Positions 32,686-39,768 of a stretch of 64,000 nucleotides of DNA are shown here, in pieces. Below the pieces are notes generated by a model. That model saw nothing but the letters and a program-made list of their open reading frames with translations. It searched no databases and was not told the origin of the DNA. This DNA is from Clostridia bacterium. Lineage in GTDB: Bacteria > Bacillota > Clostridia > Christensenellales > Borkfalkiaceae. The translations under genes and the position numbers were made by a program. Where the stretch lies: assembly GCA_017462735.1 (NCBI GenBank), contig JAFTQO010000007.1, positions 1 through 64,000 of the forward strand. The letters are read 5' to 3'. The stretch's first letter is position 1. Every line of letters begins with the position of its first letter.

Positions 32686-33723
32686 ATGGAAGAGAAAACA
32701 GAGTACAAAAAAAGCGATTTTTGGTACCATTTACCTGAGTCGCAAATAGCGCAAACGCCCGTAGAGCCTAGGGATTCTTCCCGTATGCTCGTCTATCACA
32801 GCGGCGAAAAAAGGATAGAGGATAAGCATTTTTACGACGTCAAAGACTATCTCAAAAAGGGGGACGTGCTCGTCGTCAACAATACGAAAGTTATCCCTGC
32901 GCGCATGTACGCAAAGACGGCGCACGGCGGCGTGGTGGAGATATTGCTGTTAAAGCGTTACGACTTGACGACGTGGGAAGTGCTGATGCGGCCTGGTAAA
33001 AAGGGCAAAATCGGCGCGAAGATGACGATTAACGACGAGTTGTCTTTTGAGGTTGTGGACGTCACCGACAGCGGCGAACGTATCGTAAATTTCAGTTACG
33101 ACGGCGTCTTCGAAGACATTATCGCCAAGGCGGGGACTATGCCGTTGCCTCCCTATATCAAGGAAAAGTTAAAAGACCAGTCCCGATATAATACGGTGTA
33201 CAGCAAGATAGACGGTTCGGCGGCGGCACCGACGGCGGGGTTACACTTTACCCCCCGACTTTTAGAAGAGATTAAGGGGATGGGCGTAGAAGTCGTCGAA
33301 GTGCTTTTGCACGTAGGGCTCGGCACCTTCCGTCCCGTCAGCGAAGAGATGATCACCGACCATAAAATGCACAAGGAGCATTATGAAATCACCCCTGAGG
33401 CGGCGGAAAAAATCAACGCGGCAAAGCGGGAAGGGCGTAGGGTGATTGCCGTAGGCACGACCTCCGTACGCACGCTGGAAAGCGTAGCGGATAGCGACGG
33501 CTTTGTGCAAGCGGGCGGCGGCGATACGGAAATTTTTCTCTATCCCCCGTATAAGATGAAGTGCGTAGACGCGTTAATTACCAATTTTCACTTGCCCGAA
33601 AGCACGTTGATTATGCTTGTGTCCTGCCTGACGGGCAGGGAAGAGATACTTTCCGTCTATAAGCACGCGGTAGAGGAAAAGTACCGTTTCTTCTCTTTCG
33701 GCGACGCCTGCCTATTCTTATAA
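32686..33723 (+). CDS. queA: S-adenosylmethionine:tRNA ribosyltransferase-isomerase
   Basis: A 345-residue enzyme that moves the ribosyl part of SAM onto 7-aminomethyl-7-deazaguanine in tRNA, forming epoxyqueuosine. Family motifs include FWYHLPESQIAQTP, RDSSRMLV, DVLVVNNTKVIPAR and PTAGLHFTPRLL, and it closes with FSFGDACLFL. The order ruvCAB-queA is common in Bacteria; tgt is not in the window. No typical ribosome binding site precedes the start beyond AACGAG. Confidence 0.96.
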   Translation: MEEKTEYKKSDFWYHLPESQIAQTPVEPRDSSRMLVYHSGEKRIEDKHFYDVKDYLKKGDVLVVNNTKVIPARMYAKTAHGGVVEILLLKRYDLTTWEVLMRPGKKGKIGAKMTINDELSFEVVDVTDSGERIVNFSYDGVFEDIIAKAGTMPLPPYIKEKLKDQSRYNTVYSKIDGSAAAPTAGLHFTPRLLEEIKGMGVEVVEVLLHVGLGTFRPVSEEMITDHKMHKEHYEITPEAAEKINAAKREGRRVIAVGTTSVRTLESVADSDGFVQAGGGDTEIFLYPPYKMKCVDALITNFHLPESTLIMLVSCLTGREEILSVYKHAVEEKYRFFSFGDACLFL

Positions 33724-33836
33724 ACGGCGCAATACGGCGTTGAACTCCGCTTTGTTTCGGTCACGTACGTCTATGTACGCTCCCGTCAACAAATGCTCGT
33801 TCGCCTTGTCTTGCTTGTTTCTAAAAATAGGCAATC
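33718..33836. repeat. Dispersed hairpin repeat, copy C
   Basis: Begins with CTTATAAACGGCGCAATACG, continues to hairpin CGTAC-GTCTAT-GTACG (33764-33779), then CGCCTTGTCTTGCTTG and TTTCTAAAAATAGG. Its 5' block overlaps the end of queA. Confidence 0.62.
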
Positions 33837-33872
33837 CTGCTTCCCGTAACATTCGGGGATAGTATGCTCGTC

Positions 33873-33980
33873 TTATAACCGTCGAAATACGGCGTTGCGC
33901 TGTGGCAACCCTCGGTCATTTACGCCTCAGTAAACTCCCTCGGGTTTTCCTCGCGCGCCTTGACCTGCTCGGTTCTAAAA
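33873..33980. repeat. Dispersed hairpin repeat, copy D
   Basis: CTTATAACCGTCGAAATACG, hairpin TTTAC-GCCTCA-GTAAA (33919-33934), then CGCGCCTTGACCTGCTCGG and TTCTAAAACC. The stem sequence differs from copy C but still pairs. Confidence 0.62.
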
Positions 33981-34051
33981 CCAAACAAGTTGCTTGCGTA
34001 CTTCTCGGTACGCACCTCGTCTATTTTTGACTTTGCTCGGTTCTAAAACCC
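33981..34051. repeat. Dispersed hairpin repeat, copy E (partial)
   Basis: Hairpin GCGTAC-TTCTCG-GTACGC (33996-34013), then CTTTGCTCGGTTCTAAAACC. It lacks the 5' block and abuts the promoter region of the DtxR-type gene. Confidence 0.58.
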
Positions 34052-34080
34052 TTACAATATAATAAAAAAGGAAAAAAATT

Positions 34081-34452
34081 ATGGTAGTGCAAATTAGACA
34101 AACGCAATCGGCAGAAGATTATTTAGAGACTATTTTGCTGCTCGCCGAGACGCAATCCGTCGTCCATCGCGTGGACGTGGCAAAGCAATTGGGCGTTTCC
34201 CAAGCCGCCGTCAACAAGGCAATGAAAATACTCCTCGAAAAAGGGTTTATCTACGAGGACGGCAAACATCTCTTTTTGACCGAAGAGGGCAGGGCGTGCG
34301 CTAAAGCCGTCTTTGAGAAGCATTGCGTCATCCGCGACTTCTTGCTGTCGCTTGGCGTATCCCCTGAGACGGCGGAAGAGGACGCTTGCAAAATGGAACA
34401 TATCGTCTCCTCCCAAACTTTCGACTGTATGAAAATATTTTTAAAAAAATAG
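34081..34452 (+). CDS. DtxR/MntR-family metal-dependent regulator
   Basis: A 123-residue regulator. The N-terminal winged helix has AEDYLETILLLAE and KQLGVSQAAVNKAMKIL, a variant of the usual VSPPSVT turn. The dimerisation domain with metal ligands follows (FEKHCVIRDFLLSLG; EEDACKMEHIVS). There is no SH3-like third domain, as in MntR and many short Bacillota members. It sits 164 bases before the feo operon, which carries two palindromic operators, so it probably represses feoAAB when Fe2+ is plentiful. Confidence 0.9.
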   Translation: MVVQIRQTQSAEDYLETILLLAETQSVVHRVDVAKQLGVSQAAVNKAMKILLEKGFIYEDGKHLFLTEEGRACAKAVFEKHCVIRDFLLSLGVSPETAEEDACKMEHIVSSQTFDCMKIFLKK

Positions 34453-34462
34453 GAAAAATTTT

Positions 34463-34482
34463 CTTAACTAAGGTTAATTTTT
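34463..34482. promoter_or_regulatory. Iron-regulator operator 1
   Basis: CTTAACTAAGGTTAATTTTT contains the palindrome TTAAC-TAAG-GTTAA and ends one base before the -35 box of the feo promoter. An identical 20-mer recurs at 34579-34598. Confidence 0.8.
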
Positions 34483-34483
34483 C

Positions 34484-34513
34484 TTGACAAAGCGCGTAAG
34501 ATAGTGATATAAT
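34484..34513 (+). promoter_or_regulatory. Promoter of feoAAB
   Basis: TTGACA (34484-34489) and TATAAT (34508-34513) with an 18-base spacer. Confidence 0.85.
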
Positions 34514-34578
34514 GGCGTTACAAAAAGTAAAAAACGCCTTTTTTTCGACAAAATCGCGCTTTTTTCTTTACGATAAAA

Positions 34579-34598
34579 CTTAACTAAGGTTAATTTTT
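34579..34598. promoter_or_regulatory. Iron-regulator operator 2
   Basis: Second exact copy of CTTAACTAAGGTTAATTTTT, about 60 bases downstream of the transcript start and 19 bases before feoA, suited to roadblock repression. Confidence 0.78.
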
Positions 34599-34616
34599 GT
34601 AAGAGAGGACAAAAGT

Positions 34617-34829
34617 ATGCCTATTAAAATGGCCCCTATTGGGGAAGAGGTGGAAATCAAACGGGTATCCGCTGATGAAAAAGTCAAGCATCATTTAGAG
34701 AATTTAGGGATAGTCGTTGGGCAAAAGGTGGTTGTGTTGTCGACGGTAGGCGGCGCGGTTATCTTAAAAGTAAAAGACGGGAGATTGGCGTTGGACAGAC
34801 AAATGTCCTCGGGAATCTTCGTGGCATAA
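34617..34829 (+). CDS. feoA: Ferrous iron transport protein A (first copy)
   Basis: A 70-residue SH3-like protein that assists FeoB in the cytosol. IGEEVEIKRV, the loop HLENLGIVVGQKVVVLS and the closing LKVKDGRLALDRQMSSGIFV follow the FeoA pattern. GAGAGGA precedes the ATG. The second feoA starts 12 bases after its stop. The two copies are only distantly alike, so they are not a recent duplication. Confidence 0.93.
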   Translation: MPIKMAPIGEEVEIKRVSADEKVKHHLENLGIVVGQKVVVLSTVGGAVILKVKDGRLALDRQMSSGIFVA

Positions 34830-34841
34830 AGGAGAAAAACT

Positions 34842-35075
34842 ATGACGAAACAGTTGTCGGAACTTGCTGTCGGCGAAGGCGGCAAGATTGTAAAAGTAGG
34901 CGGAGAAGGGGCGATAAGACGCCGTCTTTTCGATATGGGGGTAACGCCCGGCGCGGACGTGTTTTTTCGTAAAAAAGCGCCTTTGGGCGACCCGATAGAA
35001 ATCACTCTTCGTGGATACGAACTCACTCTTCGTAAAGCGGAAGCGCAATGCGTCGAAGTGAAAGTAGAAGAATAA
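34842..35075 (+). CDS. feoA: Ferrous iron transport protein A (second copy)
   Basis: A 77-residue FeoA with the classical motif RRRLFDMGVTPGADVFF and a closing EITLRGYELTLRKAEA. AAAGGAG lies before the ATG. It precedes feoB by 15 bases. Tandem feoA genes occur in several Clostridia. Confidence 0.95.
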   Translation: MTKQLSELAVGEGGKIVKVGGEGAIRRRLFDMGVTPGADVFFRKKAPLGDPIEITLRGYELTLRKAEAQCVEVKVEE

Positions 35076-35090
35076 AAAAAGGAGCATAGC

Positions 35091-37541
35091 ATGGACGTAA
35101 TGAATTTTGCGTTGGCGGGAAATCCCAATAGCGGGAAGACGACCCTTTTCAACGCATTGACGGGAAGTACGGCGCACGTGGGCAACTGGCCCGGCGTCAC
35201 CGTTGACAAAAAGGAAGGCGTTTACAAAAAGGGTAGCGAACCTGTGTCGATTATCGACTTGCCAGGGATTTATTCGTTGTCTCCGTATACGCCTGAAGAA
35301 GTAATCGCAAGAAACTACATATTGGACGAAAGACCGGCTTGTATCATCAATATCGTAGACGCAACCAACTTGGAGAGAAATCTTTATTTAACCACCCAAC
35401 TTTTAGAAGTGGATATCCCGATGGTTGTCGCCCTCAATATGACGGACGTTCTCGAAAAGAAAGGGGACGATATTGACGAAAAGACGTTGGAAAAGCGTTT
35501 GGGCGTACCCGTTGTAGAAATTTCGGCATTGCGTGAGAAAGGGATTGACGTCTTGATGGAAAGGGCTATCGAAGCGGCGAACACCCCTCGTCAAGCGACC
35601 TCCGTCCTCAAAGGCGCGGCGTTGTACGGCGCTATTGAAAATGCGGAAATCGCCTTCAAACTTAACGGCGTAACCTCTCCCTTATTCCACGCGGTCAAAC
35701 TTGTGGAAAGAGACGAGTTGGAGGTCAAAGCGCACCCCGCGGAAGCGAAGGCTGCGGAAGACTTCCTTGCAAAAAGCAGTCATGCCGAAAATGAATTCGG
35801 CGGGGATACGGAGGCGGAGATTGCCGACGCGAGATATAGGTATATCTCTGCAAATTTCTCTACGACGCTTAAACGCGGTAAAGAAGTCAAACGTGGCGAA
35901 CTTTCCAAGTCGGACAAAGTGGATAAAGTGCTGACCAATAAATGGGCTGGTATTCCTATTTTTCTCGTCATTTTATTTGCGGTATTCCACGTAACTTTTA
36001 GTGAAAACTTTTTGTATTTAGGCAGTATTATTCCTGCGTTTGGAGATTGGTGCGAAGGGATAGCCGCGATGGAAAATCCTTGGCTGTCCATCTTCTTCTC
36101 AGGGGAAGGGTTCAACTCTCCCGGCGCGATACTATTCTATCTAATGGACGCATGTACGGCGACGGTGGGCGAGTGGATAAACCTCGGTCTTACTAACGCA
36201 GGTGCAGCAAGTTGGGCAATAGGGCTCGTGTGCGACGGTATTTGGGGCGGTATAGCCGCAGTGCTTTCCTTCGTACCTCAAATTCTCGTGCTCTTCCTCT
36301 GTTTCTCTATCTTGGAAGACAGCGGTTACATGGCGCGTGTAGCCTTTATTTTGGATAGAATTTTCCGTAGATTCGGTGTGTCGGGTAGAGCGTTTATGCC
36401 TATGATTATGGGCTTTGGCTGTTCTATCCCCGCGATGATTAATACTCGTACTTTGGCGGACGAAAAGGAACGCACGGCAACCGTTCGCGTCATTCCTTTC
36501 TTCTCCTGTGGCGCAAAAGCGCCCATCCTGACGGCAATCGCAGGCGCGATTATCGCGATGGGTACGGGTGTACAAAGCGAAGATTTAATCGTCTTCTCTA
36601 TGTATCTTTTGGGTATGGTTGTGGCGATTATTTCCTTGCTTTTGATGCGCTCGACGACGATGCGTGGCGAAACTCCTCCTTTCGTAATGGAGTTGCCCGC
36701 GTACCATATGCCCAGATTTAAAAACTTGATGATTCATCTCTGGGATAAACTTAAGCACTACGTTAAGAAAGCGTTTACCATTATCCTCGTATCTTGTATC
36801 GTCATTTGGGTGCTCTCCAACTTCTCTTGGAACTGGACTTTCTTAATTAAGGATTGCGTAGAGTACGTTGAACTTGACAGTGGAGTGCTGATGTCTCTTG
36901 AACAATGGCTGGCTGCAAATCCCGGTATGGAATGGGAAGGCAACGTATTATTGATGCACGCGACGGAATGGAGCGCTCTTGGGTACGTGCTTCCTGGGGA
37001 ATTGGTGGCGGCAAACATTTCGATGAACGAGAGTATTCTCGGCTCTATCGGTATGTTGATTCAGCCCATCTTCACGCCGCTTGGGTTTGGTTCGCAACTC
37101 GGCGCTTGGGGCTGGGTGTTTGCGGTGGCGGCGATCACGGGCTTGATTGCAAAAGAGAACGTCATTGCTACCTTCGGTTCGCTCGCGGCTTGTATTGCAG
37201 GCGGGATCATTGCCAGCGAGACGGGTGTAGAAGAAGTAGGCGCTATGATTACGGCGACGAATATTTCCGTACCTGCCCTCATCTCTTTCATTATGTTCAA
37301 TATGACGACCATCCCTTGCTTTGCGGCGGTGGCGTCGGCGAAAGGGGAACTCGGCAAAGGCAAATTCAAGTGGACGCTCGTATTCTGGCTCGTGGCTTCC
37401 TACCTCGTAGGTTGTATAGTATACACGATAGGCGCTTGGTGGTGGACGGCGTTCATCTGGGCGGCAGTAGTGGCGCTTACTGTAGTCGGTATTGTGTTGT
37501 ATAACAAAAAAGCCGATAAAAAAGCAGCGCTTTTGAAATAA
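35091..37541 (+). CDS. feoB: Ferrous iron transporter FeoB
   Basis: A 816-residue membrane Fe2+ importer. The N-terminal G domain has G1 GNPNSGKT at 10-17, DLPGIYSLSPY as G3 and NMTD as G4. A helical GDI-like segment reaches about 285, then eleven or so membrane helices with two Gate domains (ILEDSGYMARVAFILDR; FMPMIMGFGCSIPAM, where the cysteine lies on the ion path). AAAGGAG precedes the ATG. The variant mini-repeat CCGTACCTGCCCTC is found at 37267-37280. Confidence 0.97.
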   Translation: MDVMNFALAGNPNSGKTTLFNALTGSTAHVGNWPGVTVDKKEGVYKKGSEPVSIIDLPGIYSLSPYTPEEVIARNYILDERPACIINIVDATNLERNLYLTTQLLEVDIPMVVALNMTDVLEKKGDDIDEKTLEKRLGVPVVEISALREKGIDVLMERAIEAANTPRQATSVLKGAALYGAIENAEIAFKLNGVTSPLFHAVKLVERDELEVKAHPAEAKAAEDFLAKSSHAENEFGGDTEAEIADARYRYISANFSTTLKRGKEVKRGELSKSDKVDKVLTNKWAGIPIFLVILFAVFHVTFSENFLYLGSIIPAFGDWCEGIAAMENPWLSIFFSGEGFNSPGAILFYLMDACTATVGEWINLGLTNAGAASWAIGLVCDGIWGGIAAVLSFVPQILVLFLCFSILEDSGYMARVAFILDRIFRRFGVSGRAFMPMIMGFGCSIPAMINTRTLADEKERTATVRVIPFFSCGAKAPILTAIAGAIIAMGTGVQSEDLIVFSMYLLGMVVAIISLLLMRSTTMRGETPPFVMELPAYHMPRFKNLMIHLWDKLKHYVKKAFTIILVSCIVIWVLSNFSWNWTFLIKDCVEYVELDSGVLMSLEQWLAANPGMEWEGNVLLMHATEWSALGYVLPGELVAANISMNESILGSIGMLIQPIFTPLGFGSQLGAWGWVFAVAAITGLIAKENVIATFGSLAACIAGGIIASETGVEEVGAMITATNISVPALISFIMFNMTTIPCFAAVASAKGELGKGKFKWTLVFWLVASYLVGCIVYTIGAWWWTAFIWAAVVALTVVGIVLYNKKADKKAALLK

Positions 37542-37552
37542 CGGAAAAAGAT

Positions 37553-37732
37553 ATGAAACTAATTGACATTCTCATCATTGTATTGGCGGCGGTAGCGGTT
37601 GTAGGCGTGGTAACGGCGGCAATCATCCGCAAGAAAAAGGGCAAGACGGGCTGCGACTGTGGCTGCTCTTCCTGCGCAGGTTGTACTGCGTGCCATACGG
37701 CAAAAGACAAAGATAAAAACGCTGACGCATAA
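37553..37732 (+). CDS. FeoB-associated cysteine-rich membrane protein
   Basis: A 59-residue protein: one N-terminal membrane helix (LIDILIIVLAAVAVVGVV), a basic patch (IRKKKGK) and a cysteine cluster reading GCDCGCSSCAGCTACH. This layout matches the small FeoB-associated Cys-rich membrane proteins that follow feoB in Bacillota. The cysteines probably bind iron or sense redox state. It begins 11 bases after feoB and ends the operon; the ribosome binding site is GGAAAAAG, rather weak. Confidence 0.85.
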   Translation: MKLIDILIIVLAAVAVVGVVTAAIIRKKKGKTGCDCGCSSCAGCTACHTAKDKDKNADA

Positions 37733-37769
37733 CCTCTCTTTCGCGTTAGCAAGATACTTTCGTTTGATG

Positions 37770-37812
37770 AAAAAGACGGAAACCCTGTGGGTCCCGTCTT
37801 TTTCTTTTTTTG
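37770..37812. terminator. Terminator of the feo operon
   Basis: AAAAAGACGG and CCGTCTTTTT arms around an 11-base loop, with a long T-run. It also lies beyond the stop of the convergent spoVT. Confidence 0.85.
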
Positions 37813-37822
37813 AAAAAATAAA

Positions 37823-38368
37823 TTATTCAAACTGGTTGGATAAAATATCCGCGGTAAGTTTTGCTAAATTGAGGTCGTTGGCGTCCATTTTCGCACCTTC
37901 TGTTTTGGACAGTAATACGACGGCGCCAAGGCAATCTCCGCCCATTACGATAGGGACGATAACTTGTGCAAATACCCCTGTTTCCCGTTCGATAGAGATA
38001 GGTAAAACGTCCCCGCCTTCAGCGGCGTTGGCAAGATAACTGCGGCGCTCTTTTAAAATTTTATCGAGGTCGTCGGAGATGCGTTTCCCTTTAAAATCCT
38101 TCTTCCCGTCGCCGTAAGCGTACAAAATTTCGTCTGTGTCTGCGATAACGGCAAGTTTCCCGCTAAGCGTATGCAAAGACCGCGCGGTGGCTTCGCTGAA
38201 TCTTTCCAGCGTTGCGATAGGGGAGTATTTTTTCAAGGTTAACTCATCCCTGTCTGTAAAAATTTCCAAGGGGTCGCCTTCTTTGATACGCAAAGTTCGG
38301 CGTATTTCTTTGGGGATGACTACCCGTCCCAACTCGTCTATTCTTCTCACAATACCCGTTGCTTTCAT
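37823..38368 (-). CDS. spoVT: Stage V sporulation protein T
   Basis: A 181-residue transcription factor of the forespore. The N-terminal AbrB swapped-hairpin DNA-binding domain has MKATGIVRRIDELGRVVIPK and LRIKEGDPLEIF (residues 1-50). A C-terminal GAF domain follows (about 56-181). This two-domain structure is specific to SpoVT. A longer reading frame upstream to 38566 has no family similarity; GGAGG seven bases before this ATG fixes the start. Together with spmAB it supports sporulation capacity. Confidence 0.94.
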   Translation of the reverse strand: MKATGIVRRIDELGRVVIPKEIRRTLRIKEGDPLEIFTDRDELTLKKYSPIATLERFSEATARSLHTLSGKLAVIADTDEILYAYGDGKKDFKGKRISDDLDKILKERRSYLANAAEGGDVLPISIERETGVFAQVIVPIVMGGDCLGAVVLLSKTEGAKMDANDLNLAKLTADILSNQFE

Positions 38369-38504
38369 AATTTTCCTCCAAGTTACTAACAGTTTACACC
38401 GAAAAATGAAAAAATATACATCGGGAAAGATTCTATCTATTTCAATTTGATGGAGCAATATGCGAAAACGTGGGCTGTGAGTACGATGAATACGACAAAT
38501 AAAA

Positions 38505-38540
38505 AACAGCGAAGTCCCTGAAGGATTTCGCTGCTTTTGG
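38505..38540. terminator. Hairpin terminator between tRNA-Leu and spoVT
   Basis: AGCGAAGTCC pairs with GGATTTCGCT, with T-run right and A-run left. Just to its right lies TTTGGTGC-like sequence resembling the tRNA 3' end (see findings). Confidence 0.7.
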
Positions 38541-38606
38541 TGCAGAGGGCAGGAATTGCGCCCCATTTACGCCCCATTTTTTGAAAATAAAAAGGTTGCG
38601 AAAGGC

Positions 38607-38640
38607 AAAAAAACGGGCAAAAATGCCCGTTTTTGGTTCA
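38607..38640 (-). terminator. Terminator of tRNA-Leu
   Basis: AAACGGGCA and TGCCCGTTT arms, minus-strand T-run, 15 bases past the tRNA 3' end. Confidence 0.82.
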
Positions 38641-38654
38641 TTTTTGCCCGTTTT

Positions 38655-38739
38655 TGGTGCGGTCGACAGGAATTGAACCTGCATGGAGTTACCCACAAGA
38701 TCCTTAGTCTTGCGCGTCTGCCAGTTCCGCCACGACCGC
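38655..38739 (-). tRNA. tRNA-Leu, anticodon AAG, CCA encoded
   Basis: The minus strand folds as a class II tRNA with a long variable arm. Acceptor GCGGTCG pairs with CGACCGC. The anticodon stem CAAGA/TCTTG encloses loop CTAAGGA, so the anticodon is AAG. The T arm has GGTTCAATTCC. Discriminator A is followed by encoded CCA. An A at position 34 implies editing to inosine by TadA and reading of CUN codons. Confidence 0.93.
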
Positions 38740-38752
38740 GTTAACGAAGACT

Positions 38753-38781
38753 ATTATACCCTAACCCCGTCCCTTTGTCAA
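38753..38781 (-). promoter_or_regulatory. Promoter of tRNA-Leu
   Basis: Minus-strand TTGACA and TATAAT, 17-base spacer. Confidence 0.88.
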
Positions 38782-38867
38782 CTCATTTTTATCCCCCTTT
38801 ATAAACTTTTTCAAAAATTATTTTATTCTTGCTTTTTCTGTAAAAGTTCTTGTTTTTGCAAAAAGGC

Positions 38868-38896
38868 TTGACAAACGAGCAGACGGTTTTTATAAT
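38868..38896 (+). promoter_or_regulatory. Promoter of the 38919 lipoprotein gene
   Basis: TTGACA and TATAAT, 17-base spacer. Confidence 0.87.
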
Positions 38897-38918
38897 AAAA
38901 AAGAACAGGAGGGCGACG

Positions 38919-39305
38919 GTGAAAAAGTGGAAGGCTGTGATTACAGCGTGTATCGTTACGATTTTTATGGCATTGTGCGTGGGTTGCAGCGCGAAACCGC
39001 CTGACGACGGGGCAAAAAGAGAAAGTATTACGTATACGGCGTCCGCGGCAGGGTTGGAGTATCCTCTTCCAGAGTCTTTATTTTTAGAGGACGGCAATTA
39101 TCCTAAGACGTATGTTTGCGGGGAAGAAAGTACAATCTCTCCTTTGAAAAATTCTTGCGTGGACGGACAATACGAATATACTTTCCACGGCTGGTATTGG
39201 GACGTGAGTTGCACGCAACCGTTTGAAAAAATCCCTGAAACTAGCGAAACTCCCGTGGTTTTGTATGCAAAACTTTCCATTGTAGGCTGGTCGGGACGAC
39301 TGTAA
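38919..39305 (+). CDS. Small lipoprotein with one InlB-type beta repeat
   Basis: A 128-residue secreted lipoprotein starting with GTG, six bases after AGGAGG. The signal peptide VKKWKAVITACIVTIFMAL ends at lipobox CVGC, giving lipidation at the cysteine near residue 23. The mature part ends with a Listeria-Bacteroides type repeat (FHGWYWDVSCTQPFEKI ... VVLYAKL), a small ubiquitin-like fold common in surface proteins. Probably anchored to the outer face of the membrane; function unknown. The longer frame beginning at 38850 crosses the promoter and is not real. Confidence 0.78.
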   Translation: MKKWKAVITACIVTIFMALCVGCSAKPPDDGAKRESITYTASAAGLEYPLPESLFLEDGNYPKTYVCGEESTISPLKNSCVDGQYEYTFHGWYWDVSCTQPFEKIPETSETPVVLYAKLSIVGWSGRL

Positions 39306-39336
39306 TGCAACCTCGCAAAAAATAAAAGAATGACTG

Positions 39337-39368
39337 AATAAGACGCCTGTTTCAGGGCGTCTTTTTTC
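39337..39368 (+). terminator. Terminator of the 38919 gene
   Basis: AAGACGCC and GGGCGTCTT arms then TTTTTT. Confidence 0.88.
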
Positions 39369-39415
39369 GTCGAGAAACCTTCTTAAAGAAAATTATGAAA
39401 AATTTATGAAATATA

Positions 39416-39444
39416 TTGACATTGTGAAATTTGTGTGATATAAT
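39416..39444 (+). promoter_or_regulatory. Promoter of the fructan operon
   Basis: TTGACA (39416-39421) and TATAAT (39439-39444), 17-base spacer. No other promoter as good was found up to 57684. Confidence 0.88.
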
Positions 39445-39484
39445 CAAAACAGCGGAGAATCATTTCTCTTTTCTTGTAAAAGAA

Positions 39485-39502
39485 TTTGGAAACGATTCCA
39501 AA
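39485..39502. promoter_or_regulatory. Operator O1 of the fructan operon (LacI/cre type)
   Basis: TTTGGAAACGATTCCAAA, centred on CG, lies about 40 bases into the transcript. It fits the CcpA cre pattern TGnAAnCGnTnnCA as well as a generic LacI-family site. A twin is at 43193-43208. Confidence 0.82.
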
Positions 39503-39507
39503 AAATA

Positions 39508-39599
39508 AAAGAAACAATTTGCAAAAATTTGTTTCTTTTTACAAAAAGAAAGGCTAAGTCACAACGCACTCCTTGCAGTCGTTTGTAGTGACTTAGCCT
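39508..39599 (+). promoter_or_regulatory. Structured leader with attenuator-like hairpins
   Basis: Hairpin 1 (39508-39537) pairs AAGAAACAA with TTTGTTTCTT and is followed by T-rich sequence, like a terminator. Hairpin 2 (39551-39599) pairs AGGCTAAGTCAC with GTGACTTAGCCT, with an inner AACG/CGTT stem. Both lie in the untranslated leader between O1 and the first gene, so conditional termination is possible. No known riboswitch is recognised. Confidence 0.5.
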
Positions 39600-39636
39600 A
39601 TATAAAAAAACTTGATAGAAATAAGGAGGATGTATC

Positions 39637-39768
39637 ATGAAAGGTAGGCTAGTTTACAAAACGCCGACGATTGAAGTGATAGAATGGGATGAGCAAGACG
39701 TCATCACGTCGTCGTACGACAAAGGCGAAAACGACATTTTCTTTGGTTTAACGGGGGAATGGGTATGA
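39637..39768 (+). CDS. 43-residue peptide at the head of the fructan operon
   Basis: A short acidic peptide (KGRLVYKTPTIEVIEWDEQ... DVITSSYDKGENDIFF) with AAGGAGG placed nine bases before the ATG, a strong translation signal. There is no signal peptide, membrane segment or cysteine. The pattern Y-x-x-P-x-x-E-V-I-x3-E/Q-D-V-I-x-x-S resembles short peptides I have seen near surface-protein genes in gut Bacillota, none with a known role. Its TGA overlaps the start region of the next gene (ATGATG). It could be a leader peptide for translational coupling or a small secreted or modified product. Confidence 0.62.
   Translation: MKGRLVYKTPTIEVIEWDEQDVITSSYDKGENDIFFGLTGEWV

Noticed and set aside
33718..34051. 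CRISPR array
   Set aside because: The repeated blocks are long, imperfect and few, without uniform spacers, and no cas genes are in the window.
34514..34545. GGCGTT/AACGCC hairpin with T-run as feo attenuator
   Set aside because: Its left arm starts directly after the -10 box, upstream of the expected transcript start, so the hairpin would not be fully transcribed.
38369..38566. 66-residue N-terminal extension of SpoVT
   Set aside because: No similarity to the family. The AbrB domain starts at the ATG at 38368, which has a good ribosome binding site.
38442..38696. Minus-strand 84-codon frame covering the tRNA-Leu 3' half
   Set aside because: It overlaps a clear tRNA gene and its terminator.
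38655..38850. Prophage or genomic island at tRNA-Leu
   Set aside because: No integrase, excisionase or foreign gene block is nearby; only a partial copy of the tRNA end was seen.
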